DNA of 64,000 nt from Gordonia mangrovi (GTDB lineage Bacteria > Actinomycetota > Actinomycetes > Mycobacteriales > Mycobacteriaceae): contig NZ_CP102850.1 in the NCBI RefSeq assembly GCF_024734075.1, positions 3,410,001-3,474,000 on the forward strand. The letters run 5' to 3'. Positions 29,743-37,468 of this stretch are shown here, piece after piece. The translations under genes were made by a program, and so were the position numbers. The stretch's first letter is position 1. Every line of letters begins with the position of its first letter. The notes beneath the pieces were generated by a model. That model was not told the origin of the DNA. It worked only from the letters and a program-made list of their open reading frames with translations, and ran no database searches.

Positions 29743-29771
29743 GGGCGCCGGCCGCTGTGCGGCCGGCGCCC
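29743..29771. terminator. Hairpin terminator for the minus-strand membrane protein gene
   Basis: Perfect 13-base arms (GGGCGCCGGCCGC and complement) with a three-base loop, 25 bases beyond the stop of the gene at 29797. Confidence 0.85.
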
Positions 29772-29796
29772 AGGTGTGCCGAGGGTGACGGGGTGA

Positions 29797-30543
29797 TCAG
29801 ATCAGCACGGGAGCAGCCTTCTCGGCGTTGTCGGCTTCGGCCTCCTCTTGCGTGACGGCCTTGAGCAGCAGGAGCGGGGTGGCCACCTTCCAGACGAAAT
29901 AGGCCAGACACGGCAGCCAGAAGGCGAACAGTCCGTTCCAGGCCAGCGGGCCCGAGGTGAACAGGTAGATGAATGCCCCGGGGGCGAGAACGACTGCGAG
30001 GAAGAAGTTGACGTAGGCGAACCACCGCGGGAACACCGGGTTCCTGCGCGAGTCGATGAGCGTGGCGATGCCGAGCACGATCACCTGCACGCAGAACACG
30101 AAGGCGAAACCCACGTACGAGTAGTAGAACACGTCGGTCATCAGCTGGATCAGCTCAGGTGAGCGTTCCTCGACACGCAGCGCGGCGGCTGACAGCATGA
30201 ACATCGGGTACAGGAACCCGACGGGCGCCACGACGCCGGTGAGCACCTGGGTCATGGTCAACACGCCCCAGCCGCGTTCGATCCGGCGCATCTGCCAGCT
30301 GGTCGTCACCACGAACAGATATTCCAACGGGATGATGAACGAGCAGATCACCATGCTCCACAGAATCCCGGTCCGATTGTCGATCATCCAGTCCTGCACC
30401 TGGATTGCCGACCATTCCGGGTCGATCGGTGGCTGCACCTTGGCGAGCATGAAGAAGCACACGCCCTGAACGGCCATGACGAGGAAGCCCGACCAGGCGG
30501 CCAGGCGCTGGAATTTGTAGAGGTAGGCCTTGTTGAGGTCCAC
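29797..30543 (-). CDS. Polytopic membrane protein of unknown function
   Basis: 248 residues with about six or seven hydrophobic helices (near residues 15-35, 58-80, 95-118, 135-160, 175-195, 200-220), a charged C-terminal tail rich in Glu, and short loops such as TSWQMRRIERGW. I do not recognise a family. Start GTG 30543 is chosen for its AAAGGAGA box; the frame continues upstream into the promoter region. It stands alone on the minus strand between the KstD-like gene and the divergent dioxygenase, so a substrate-uptake or sensing role for the aromatic module is possible but unproven. Confidence 0.75.
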   Translation of the reverse strand: MDLNKAYLYKFQRLAAWSGFLVMAVQGVCFFMLAKVQPPIDPEWSAIQVQDWMIDNRTGILWSMVICSFIIPLEYLFVVTTSWQMRRIERGWGVLTMTQVLTGVVAPVGFLYPMFMLSAAALRVEERSPELIQLMTDVFYYSYVGFAFVFCVQVIVLGIATLIDSRRNPVFPRWFAYVNFFLAVVLAPGAFIYLFTSGPLAWNGLFAFWLPCLAYFVWKVATPLLLLKAVTQEEAEADNAEKAAPVLI

Positions 30544-30809
30544 TGCACCGATCTCCTTTGAACTATGGCGGTGTCGTGATGAGAGCCGCTCACACAGCTG
30601 CGACATTCCCAGTGTGGGGACGGTCGGGTACGGCGGGACCGGGTATTCCGGTGACCGGGACCACATTCGGTGGCCGATCGGGCGCCGCTGCGGGACACCG
30701 TCGAGCGGGCTGTGCGGGTACCGGTGAGCGAGATCGGGTGCATCATCGGCCGTGGCGCGAATCTAGGCTGCTGCGCAGGTTTGAGTCGAACGTCAGAGGA
30801 GAACAGACC

Positions 30810-31835
30810 ATGACCGCTGCACCCCAGGAGCGACCGCAGATCGCGCAATGCGGAGCGATTGCGTTGGGCACCCCGAAACTCGAGACGTCGCTGCACTTCT
30901 TCCGCGACATCCTGGGGATGGAGGAAGTCGAGAGGGTGGGCGACACCGTCTACCTCCGTGGCTACCAGGAGATGAAGCATCACTCACTGGTGCTCTTCGC
31001 CAGTGACACCGCGATCGTCGATTCACACAGCTTCCGCGTCCGGCGGCCACAGGACGTCGAGCTGTTCTACGAGGAGTTCAGCGCCCAGGGCGTCGAGGTC
31101 GCCGAACTGCCCGCCGGCCATCAGGCGGGCCGAGGGACCGCGCTTCGATTCGTGGTCCCGTACTCGGGCCATGCCTTCGAGCTCTACTACGACATCGACG
31201 CGCCGGCCGCGCCGCCGGAGATCAGTTCGCGTCTGCTGAGCAACTCGTCGCGTCGGCGGGGGCTCGGCGTCCGGCGCCTGGATCACTTCAACATCCAGGC
31301 CTCGCCGGAATACGTGGGGGATGCCGAGAGATGGTTGCGCGATGCGCTGGGATTCAAGCGCCGCGAGTACGTCTATGTGCCGGACAACGACATGCTCATC
31401 GCCTCCTGGACCTCGGTCACCTCACAGGTCCACGACCTCGCGATCGCGATGAGCCTCACCGGGCAGAACTCCCAGATGCATCATGTGGCGTTCAACCTCG
31501 AGAACCACAGCGACCTGATCGTCGCTGCCGACACCCTGCGTGATCTCGACGTCAAGTTCCACTGCGGACCCGGCAAGCACGGTATCGGTCAGGCGATGTA
31601 CCTCTACGTCGAAGAACCCGGCTCCGGTCACCGCATCGAGTTGTACTCGGGCAATTACCACATCTTCGACCCCGATTGGGAAGCACTCGGATGGACTCCG
31701 ATGAATCCCGACGGCATGACGTGGTTCGGCCAGGAACTCGATGTCACACAAGATGGTTCGATGGCGTCGGCGACGGATGCGGTGTCGTCGGTGACCTCGC
31801 TGATCGGCCAGCAGGCGGTGGCCGGGCAGGCGTGA
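30810..31835 (+). CDS. Extradiol ring-cleavage dioxygenase, catechol 2,3-dioxygenase type
   Basis: 341 residues with two vicinal-oxygen-chelate halves. The iron ligands are His159 (LDHFN), His in the MHHVAF motif (224/225) and Glu277 (HRIELYSG), in the spacing of type I extradiol enzymes. The residues before Glu277 (YVEEPGSGHRIEL) match the catechol 2,3-dioxygenase C-terminal motif. It would open a catechol ring next to the diol; the product is the natural substrate of the hydrolase at 25633. ATG 30810 has AGAGGAGA; upstream frame extension lies in the divergent promoter. Followed by an 18-base-arm hairpin. Confidence 0.93.
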   Translation: MTAAPQERPQIAQCGAIALGTPKLETSLHFFRDILGMEEVERVGDTVYLRGYQEMKHHSLVLFASDTAIVDSHSFRVRRPQDVELFYEEFSAQGVEVAELPAGHQAGRGTALRFVVPYSGHAFELYYDIDAPAAPPEISSRLLSNSSRRRGLGVRRLDHFNIQASPEYVGDAERWLRDALGFKRREYVYVPDNDMLIASWTSVTSQVHDLAIAMSLTGQNSQMHHVAFNLENHSDLIVAADTLRDLDVKFHCGPGKHGIGQAMYLYVEEPGSGHRIELYSGNYHIFDPDWEALGWTPMNPDGMTWFGQELDVTQDGSMASATDAVSSVTSLIGQQAVAGQA

Positions 31836-31885
31836 CACCACTCCAGGGCAGCAGGTGAGGCCTGACCTCACCCCCCGTCCGCCCC

Positions 31886-31934
31886 GACCCCGGCCTCCGG
31901 TCGCGCACGCATGTGACGACCGGAGGCCGGGGTC
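31886..31934. terminator. Hairpin terminator after the dioxygenase gene
   Basis: Perfect 18-base arms (GACCCCGGCCTCCGGTCG and complement) with a 13-base loop, 50 bases after the dioxygenase stop. Confidence 0.9.
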
Positions 31935-32116
31935 GATGTGTGTCACACCCAGCCAGCCGCTATGCCAACGAGATGGCCACCCGAGGGGTCTCGACCAGCG
32001 GGACGTGGCCTGACCTGCCGGGCCGACATTCATAGCCTTTCCCTAGGCCAGTGGGGCCCTCACCCCGATTCCACCGTTCGAGTTGGATCTGGACGAAAGT
32101 CGAAGACGGAGAGCAG

Positions 32117-33451
32117 ATGTCAAACAAACGCTATCTACACTTGAACCTCGTCGGTAACGAGATCAACCACCATCAGGGCACACCGGCTTTCGAGCGTGGC
32201 CACGGTGGCGGTCCGGACCGTACCAACGCTTACCTGCCCATCCTCGAGATGGGCAGGCTCGCCGAGGAAGGGCTCTTCACGGCGATGTTCCTCGGCGACA
32301 TCGCGGGAACCGCAGGGTCGCCGGCCTTCGACGGGGGCCCGCCGGAGCCCATCACGGCGTTCGCCGCGCTGGCCACTCAGACGCGGTACCTGGGTCTCAT
32401 CGCGACCGCATCGACCTCCTTCTACGATCCGTACAACCTCGCCCGCCTGCTCGGCTCGCTGGACCAGATCTCCAACGGTCGTGCCGGTTTCAACGCGGTC
32501 ACCAGCGTCAGCGAGGAGTGGGCGCTGAACTACAGCAAGGAAGGGCATCCGGATCGCACCACCCGCTATCAGATCGCGGATGAGTTCCTCGACGTGGTCA
32601 AGGGGCTCTGGGAAAACCGCGAGCTCCGCTTCGACGCCGACGGGATCCGGAAGTTCTATGCCGACCCGATCAATCATCAGGGCAAGAACTTTCAGGTCCT
32701 GGGACCGCTCAACGTCGCGCCGAGTCAACAGTTGCGTCCACTCATCGCACAGGCGGGTGGGTCCGGTCCCGGCATCCGGGTGGCCGCCAAACATGCGGAG
32801 ATGGTGTTCACCAATGCGAACACCTATGAGCAGGCTGCGGACTACCGCGCTGCGCTCGACGCGGCGTTGGTGGAGGCCGGCCGCCCCGAGGGCAGTGTCC
32901 CGGCGATTCCGGGCCTGATTCCCTATCTGGGGCGGACCACCGCCGATGCGGAGGAGAAGCTGCGAGCCCTCGACGATCATGTGCCCTACGAACTCTATGC
33001 GCCGTTCGCGCTGATCCAGTTCGGGCTGGAGTACACCTTCGACAGCATCGACGACCCGTTCCCCCTCGACCAGATCCCCCGGCCCGAGGACGTGAAGGAC
33101 ACGATCAAGAGCACCTACGGCAACTACGTGGGCCTCTACACCTGGATCTCCGACAACCCGGGGGTCACCGTCCGAGACGTCACCGCGCAGTCCCTGGCCC
33201 GCGGCGGCGCGCAGCACCGCAAGTTCGTGGGTTCCTACGACGACTTCGTCGAGGACCTCGCCGGATGGCACGCCCAGGGGACCGTCGGGGGATTCAACAT
33301 CATGTTCCCGACCGGTGTCATCGATATCCGCGATTTCATCGAGGAGGTCGTGCCCCGACTGATCGATCGCGGCATCTACCGCGGCACACCGGATTCGCGA
33401 CCTCTTCGGGAGCGGTTCGGCAGTGAGATCCGACTCAATGGAGAGAAGTAG
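32117..33451 (+). CDS. LLM-class FMN-dependent monooxygenase (NtaA/SnaA/DszA type)
   Basis: 444 residues of the bacterial-luciferase-like barrel in the long NtaA/DszA subgroup. The conserved ISNGRAGFNAVTS stretch, the RTTRYQIADEFLDVVKGLW segment and IAQAGGSGPGIRVAA are visible. These enzymes use FMNH2 from a separate reductase and oxidise ring ketones, sulfones or chelating amines. Start ATG 32117 is preceded by GGAGAGC. It is six bases ahead of the Baeyer-Villiger gene, forming a two-monooxygenase operon; the FMN reductase at 1136 or the flavin reductase at 23695 could supply it (inference). Confidence 0.92.
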   Translation: MSNKRYLHLNLVGNEINHHQGTPAFERGHGGGPDRTNAYLPILEMGRLAEEGLFTAMFLGDIAGTAGSPAFDGGPPEPITAFAALATQTRYLGLIATASTSFYDPYNLARLLGSLDQISNGRAGFNAVTSVSEEWALNYSKEGHPDRTTRYQIADEFLDVVKGLWENRELRFDADGIRKFYADPINHQGKNFQVLGPLNVAPSQQLRPLIAQAGGSGPGIRVAAKHAEMVFTNANTYEQAADYRAALDAALVEAGRPEGSVPAIPGLIPYLGRTTADAEEKLRALDDHVPYELYAPFALIQFGLEYTFDSIDDPFPLDQIPRPEDVKDTIKSTYGNYVGLYTWISDNPGVTVRDVTAQSLARGGAQHRKFVGSYDDFVEDLAGWHAQGTVGGFNIMFPTGVIDIRDFIEEVVPRLIDRGIYRGTPDSRPLRERFGSEIRLNGEK

Positions 33452-33457
33452 CACGAC

Positions 33458-35284
33458 ATGACCATTTCTGTGCAGGACCCGGGACCACAGCCCGACTCCT
33501 ATGACCCCGAATGGGTACGCGCCAAACACGCCTACGAACGGTCCAAGCGGCTGCGCACCGACGCCGTCGACCAGTTCGTCGAGGTGACGGCGGAATTCTC
33601 GCATTACGCCGACGACCCGTACACCGAATACGTCGAGCGTGGGCCGCGCTCCGATGAGGTCGAGGTCCTGATCATCGGCGCGGGCCTCGGGAGCCTCCTG
33701 GCCGCGGTGCGGCTGCGACAGGCAGGTTTCGACGATATCCGGATCGTCGACAAGGCCGGCGACGTCGGCGGAACCTGGTACTGGAATCGCTACCCCGGAG
33801 CGCAGTGCGACATCGAGTCCTACATCTACATGCCGCTGCTCGAAGAACTCGACTACATCCCCTCGCGCCGGTATGCGTTCGGGCCCGAGATCCGCAAACA
33901 CTGCGTCGCCATCGCCGAGCATTTCGATCTGTATCGTGACGCGTTGTTCCAGACCGCGGTCACGGGTATGACGTGGGACGACGAGGCACGGAAGTGGACG
34001 GTCTCGACCGACCGCGGTGACGCGATCACGGCGACCATCGTGCTGGTGTCGCCGGGGCCGTTGAGCCGTCCCAAACTGCCGGGCATCCCGGGCATCAACG
34101 AGTTCGAGGGGCACACGTTCCACACCAGTCGCTGGGATTACTCCTATACCGGTGGCGACGAATCCGGCGAGCTCACCGGGTTGAGCGACAAGACGGTCGG
34201 CATCGTCGGAACCGGGGCTACGTCGCTGCAATGTGTTCCGCACCTGGGTGAATGGGCGCAGAAGCTCTATGTGTTCCAGCGGACGCCGGCGGCCGTCGAC
34301 GCCCGCGGCGACCGTCCCACGGACCCGGAGTGGGCGGCGGGACTGCAACCCGGTTGGCAGCGCGAGCGGATGGAGAACTTCACCCGCATGACCGCCGGTG
34401 CGGGTGCCGAGGTCGATCTCGTCAACGATGGGTGGACTCGGGTATCCGACGAGTTGACCGCGCCCGCCGTGATGCGCGAGTTGGAGCGTCGCGGTGGTGA
34501 GATGACCATGGAGGAGATCGGCGACTTCCTCTTCGAAGAGGACTACAAGTCGATGGAGCAGGTCCGTGATCGCATCGCCTCGATCGTCACCGATCCGGCG
34601 ACCGCCGAGAAGTTGAAGCCCTGGTACAAGCGACTGTGCAAGCGGCTGAGCTTTCACGACGCCTATCTGCAGACCTTCAACCGGGACAACGTCGAGCTCG
34701 TGGACACCGACGGCCGGGGACTGGATCGATTGACCACCGACGGCGTGGTGGTCGGCGACGTCGAGTACAAGGTCGATGCGCTGGTGTTCGCGACCGGCTT
34801 CGAGGTCGGGACCAGCTATACGAGACGTTCGGGATTCGACATCACCGGTCGTAACGGAGTCCGGCTCAGTGACAAATGGTCGAAGGGTCCGCGGACGTTC
34901 CACGGACTCCAGTCCCATGACTTCCCGAACTGCTTCTTCCTCGGATACACCCAGACCGGCATCGCGCACAACTACATCCACACCGCCGAGGAACGTGCTC
35001 GGCATCTCGCCTATATCCTCACCGAGTGGCGATCACGGGGTGGATCGCTGGTGGAAGCCGACCAGGAGGCCGAGAACGACTGGGTCCAGACCATGGCGGA
35101 CAGTACTGAAATGGGCAAACAGTTCTTCGTCGACTGCACCCCGAGCTACCTGGACTCCGAAGGGGATACCAACAATCCCGACAGTCTGCTCTCCGCCGGC
35201 TATGGCGGAGGGCCGGTGGCCTTCTTCGAGATCCTGGAGAAGTGGCGGGCCACCGGGACTCTGGAGGGCGTCACCATCGAATGA
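33458..35284 (+). CDS. Class I (type B) Baeyer-Villiger monooxygenase
   Basis: 608 residues. FAD loop LIIGAGLGSLLA (residues 72-82), GGTWYWNRYPGAQCDIES, the BVMO fingerprint FEGHTFHTSRWD at 216-227 (F-x-G-x3-H-x3-W-D), then the NADPH loop IVGTGATS at 249-256. The ~65-residue N-terminal extension is like that of BVMOs acting on large cyclic ketones (cyclopentadecanone or steroid monooxygenases). It would insert oxygen into a C-C bond beside a ketone, giving an ester or lactone. Its ATG follows the LLM stop by six bases. A hairpin at 35298 follows. Confidence 0.94.
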   Translation: MTISVQDPGPQPDSYDPEWVRAKHAYERSKRLRTDAVDQFVEVTAEFSHYADDPYTEYVERGPRSDEVEVLIIGAGLGSLLAAVRLRQAGFDDIRIVDKAGDVGGTWYWNRYPGAQCDIESYIYMPLLEELDYIPSRRYAFGPEIRKHCVAIAEHFDLYRDALFQTAVTGMTWDDEARKWTVSTDRGDAITATIVLVSPGPLSRPKLPGIPGINEFEGHTFHTSRWDYSYTGGDESGELTGLSDKTVGIVGTGATSLQCVPHLGEWAQKLYVFQRTPAAVDARGDRPTDPEWAAGLQPGWQRERMENFTRMTAGAGAEVDLVNDGWTRVSDELTAPAVMRELERRGGEMTMEEIGDFLFEEDYKSMEQVRDRIASIVTDPATAEKLKPWYKRLCKRLSFHDAYLQTFNRDNVELVDTDGRGLDRLTTDGVVVGDVEYKVDALVFATGFEVGTSYTRRSGFDITGRNGVRLSDKWSKGPRTFHGLQSHDFPNCFFLGYTQTGIAHNYIHTAEERARHLAYILTEWRSRGGSLVEADQEAENDWVQTMADSTEMGKQFFVDCTPSYLDSEGDTNNPDSLLSAGYGGGPVAFFEILEKWRATGTLEGVTIE

Positions 35285-35297
35285 GGTACCTCGTGCT

Positions 35298-35334
35298 GCG
35301 GGCGTCGTCCTCCTGAGGAGCGCGCGGCGCCCGC
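35298..35334. terminator. Hairpin after the BVMO gene
   Basis: Imperfect stem GCGGGCGTCG/CGGCGCCCGC with an inner CTCCT-G-AGGAG, starting 13 bases after the BVMO stop. Confidence 0.6.
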
Positions 35335-35427
35335 AGCGCGGGTGTCTTCTCCGGTCTCTGCGTAGCGAGCCTGCGAGCGTCTCGACGGGTGCGAAGGCAG
35401 GCCGGCGGCGGTACTGGTCACACACGC

Positions 35428-35465
35428 CGACGCCGGTCACAAACGAGGGGTCGTGACCGGCGTCG
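35428..35465. terminator. Bidirectional terminator between BVMO and IclR genes
   Basis: Perfect 13-base arms (CGACGCCGGTCAC and complement) with a 12-base loop; further CACAC/GTGTG pairing extends the stem with a small bulge. It lies 18 bases beyond the IclR stop on the minus strand. Confidence 0.85.
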
Positions 35466-35482
35466 GTGTGGCCGTGCTCGGG

Positions 35483-36292
35483 TTATCGCGGCCGGCGTGG
35501 GCCGGTCAGCCGAGCCGAAATGGCTTGCGCGGCTCGCGAAACCATCGGTGCCAGCGGTTCGAGCACCTGGTCTCGAGGCGTGACGACGGAGATACCGCCC
35601 ACGGTGCCGTCATCGCTGCGGATGGCCGCGCCGAGGCAGGCGAGGCCGGGAAAGCACTCGCCCCGCTCGAGGGCCAATCCGTTGCGTCCGCGGACACGCG
35701 CAAGTTCCTGGTGCAGCGCCGACATGTCGCGGATGCTGTGCATGGTGCGGACGTTGCCGAGCGCGTCGGCGTACTGATTGTCGACGTACTCGGGGGTGAG
35801 GGTGGCCAGGATCGCCTTGCCGACCGCGGTGCAGTGCGCCGGTGCGCGGCCGCCCACCTGCGAGCCCGGGCGGCTACCGGAACGGCCGCTGAACATCTCG
35901 AGGTAGAACACCTCGGCGCCGGCGAGAGTCGCGATGTGCACGTATGTCCCGGTCCGGGACGCCAGGTTCTGGGCGATGTCGGCAGCTGCGGAACGCAATT
36001 CGTGCTGTGCACGTTCACGACCGCCGAGCGTCAGCGCCCGACCGCCGAGACTGTAGTGCGTCTTGGCGTGGATGAGCCAGCCACAGCGCACGAGTTGGTC
36101 GAGGATCCGATGCGCGGTCGACCGCGGGAGACCGGTGTGCTGGGTCACCTCGTCGAGGGTCAGGCGCGCCAACGGCCGGTCGAAGGCCTCCATGATCAAC
36201 GTCATGCGTTCAACCATCGACAACGGCAGAGAGGACTGCACAGAGGCAGGCGCGGAGTCCGACACCATAGAGTCCGACAACATTGTGGTCAT
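35483..36292 (-). CDS. IclR family transcriptional regulator
   Basis: 269 residues. The winged-helix part (about 22-85) contains LDEVTQHTGLPRSTAHRILDQLVRCGWL, split as helix-turn-helix plus wing. The effector domain (about 90-265) has the AVGKAILATLTPEYV stretch and the final C-terminal CLGAAIRSDDGTVGGISV motif. IclR proteins respond to aromatic or organic acids and control nearby catabolic genes. It is convergent to the monooxygenase operon and on the same strand as the CoA-transferase operon, so either could be its target. Start may also be one of the internal ATGs at codons 4 or 9. Confidence 0.9.
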   Translation of the reverse strand: MTTMLSDSMVSDSAPASVQSSLPLSMVERMTLIMEAFDRPLARLTLDEVTQHTGLPRSTAHRILDQLVRCGWLIHAKTHYSLGGRALTLGGRERAQHELRSAAADIAQNLASRTGTYVHIATLAGAEVFYLEMFSGRSGSRPGSQVGGRAPAHCTAVGKAILATLTPEYVDNQYADALGNVRTMHSIRDMSALHQELARVRGRNGLALERGECFPGLACLGAAIRSDDGTVGGISVVTPRDQVLEPLAPMVSRAAQAISARLTGPRRPR

Positions 36293-36475
36293 GATTCACC
36301 GTCCAAGGTAAACGGGCCCAGAGTTCCTGGGGCAGTGGATGGAGCGCGGTCGAAACGTGATGGGATAAGGCAGTGGCCCAGGACGCCTCCGCTCTGCAGA
36401 GGGCGCTTGCGGGCAGGAGTGGCCCGTCCGCGGCGACGACGGACGTGCACAGGTGAAGGGCCGCGGACCACGGAC

Positions 36476-37132
36476 TCAGGCCGACCGAGCGTGGGCGACC
36501 TGTGCGAGGCCGATGACGGCGAGACCGTGGCGCGCGGCGAACGCGGCGGACTCGGTGCTCGTCGGCAGACCCTCGGTCAGGCCGTCCGCATCGACCACAG
36601 TGGCGAACACCGCTGCTGTCGAACCACTCATCTCCACCAATGTCAGTGCCAACGAGGCGGTGTCGTGGCGCAGCGGCTGACTGGCCACCCGGATCGGGAC
36701 GACATGACCGGGACGAGTGAAGTCGTTCGACACCGCGTCGGGCGCGCCCAACCGGTTGATCGTCCGGGTCCGATCCGTGGCGGATATGCCGGTCCCGACG
36801 CCGACCGCGGCATCCACGGCGACACACTGCTGCGATGACAACCGGTCGGCGTTGGGCGCGACCGGGGGTATCTGCAGACGATCGCACACCGGGTCGCGGA
36901 GCGCGACCTGCAGGAAGCCCGAGGTGTGACGAACCATGAACGCAGCACGGTCCGTCGTCAGTCGATCGGCCGCACAGACGAGGTCGTAGGTGGCCGACGA
37001 CGCGGAGTCGTCGCAGACCATCACGATCTCGCCGGCCCGCAGTCGGGTGATCGCGTCGAAGACCGGGCACGAATCCGTCCGTGCCGCCGACCGCTCGTGG
37101 CGTGAGATGTCGATCAGAGATCCCGCGGTCAT
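36476..37132 (-). CDS. Degenerate RibB-like (3,4-dihydroxy-2-butanone-4-phosphate synthase fold) protein
   Basis: 218 residues resembling the DHBP synthase domain: RAGEIVMVCDD, FMVRHTSGFLQVAL, AVDAAVGVGTGISATDRTRTI and FTRPGHVVPIRV line up with the order of RibB motifs. The acidic catalytic loop that normally reads DEDRENEGD is replaced by DDSASSATYD, and the later RGHTE-type motif is lost (LRHDTASLAL). Normal riboflavin-pathway catalysis is therefore unlikely; a binding or altered enzymatic role is possible. It starts four bases after a small protein gene and is the last gene of the crotonase-CoA-transferase operon. Confidence 0.75.
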   Translation of the reverse strand: MTAGSLIDISRHERSAARTDSCPVFDAITRLRAGEIVMVCDDSASSATYDLVCAADRLTTDRAAFMVRHTSGFLQVALRDPVCDRLQIPPVAPNADRLSSQQCVAVDAAVGVGTGISATDRTRTINRLGAPDAVSNDFTRPGHVVPIRVASQPLRHDTASLALTLVEMSGSTAAVFATVVDADGLTEGLPTSTESAAFAARHGLAVIGLAQVAHARSA

Positions 37133-37136
37133 GACA

Positions 37137-37433
37137 TCAGTCCGATGCGGGGAGTGGGGTGGCGGACTTGATGCCCAGCGCCACGCCGTCGATGGCCAGC
37201 TCACCGTCGCCCGGCTTGGTGCAGAGCAACTCCACGGAGCCGTCTTCGGTCGTGTACCGCTTGCCGAGCTGGGTGGCGCCGGTCGTCGGCGGCGCGGCGA
37301 CGGTCTTGGGGTCCGTGTCGGTCATCGGCGCACCGCCGCAGGTGAGGTCGAGCTCCGTCTCGCCCCAGCGGATGACCACGACGGTAGTGGCGTCTACGGT
37401 ACTGAAGAGGGATTTTCCCGGTGTGGGTTTCAT
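37137..37433 (-). CDS. Small conserved-looking protein of unknown function, two Cys motifs
   Basis: 98 residues with one cysteine in ELDLTCGGAPM and one in VELLCTKPGDGELAIDG, and a conserved-looking LGKRYTTEDG stretch. No signal, no membrane segment. The predicted fold is mostly beta. It lies 35 bases after the CoA-transferase gene and four bases before the RibB-like gene, so the two small products may work together. I do not recognise a named family. The start could be the ATG at 37433, used here. Confidence 0.7.
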   Translation of the reverse strand: MKPTPGKSLFSTVDATTVVVIRWGETELDLTCGGAPMTDTDPKTVAAPPTTGATQLGKRYTTEDGSVELLCTKPGDGELAIDGVALGIKSATPLPASD

Positions 37434-37468
37434 CGTGAACCTTTCTGATCCATGGGTGGCATGACTGA

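Noticed and set aside
32135..35005. Very long open frame (956 codons) on the minus strand across the LLM and BVMO genes
   Set aside because: It lies opposite two well-recognised enzymes; its translation is Asp/Arg/Gly/His-rich without domain signatures, as expected from antisense of GC-rich codons.
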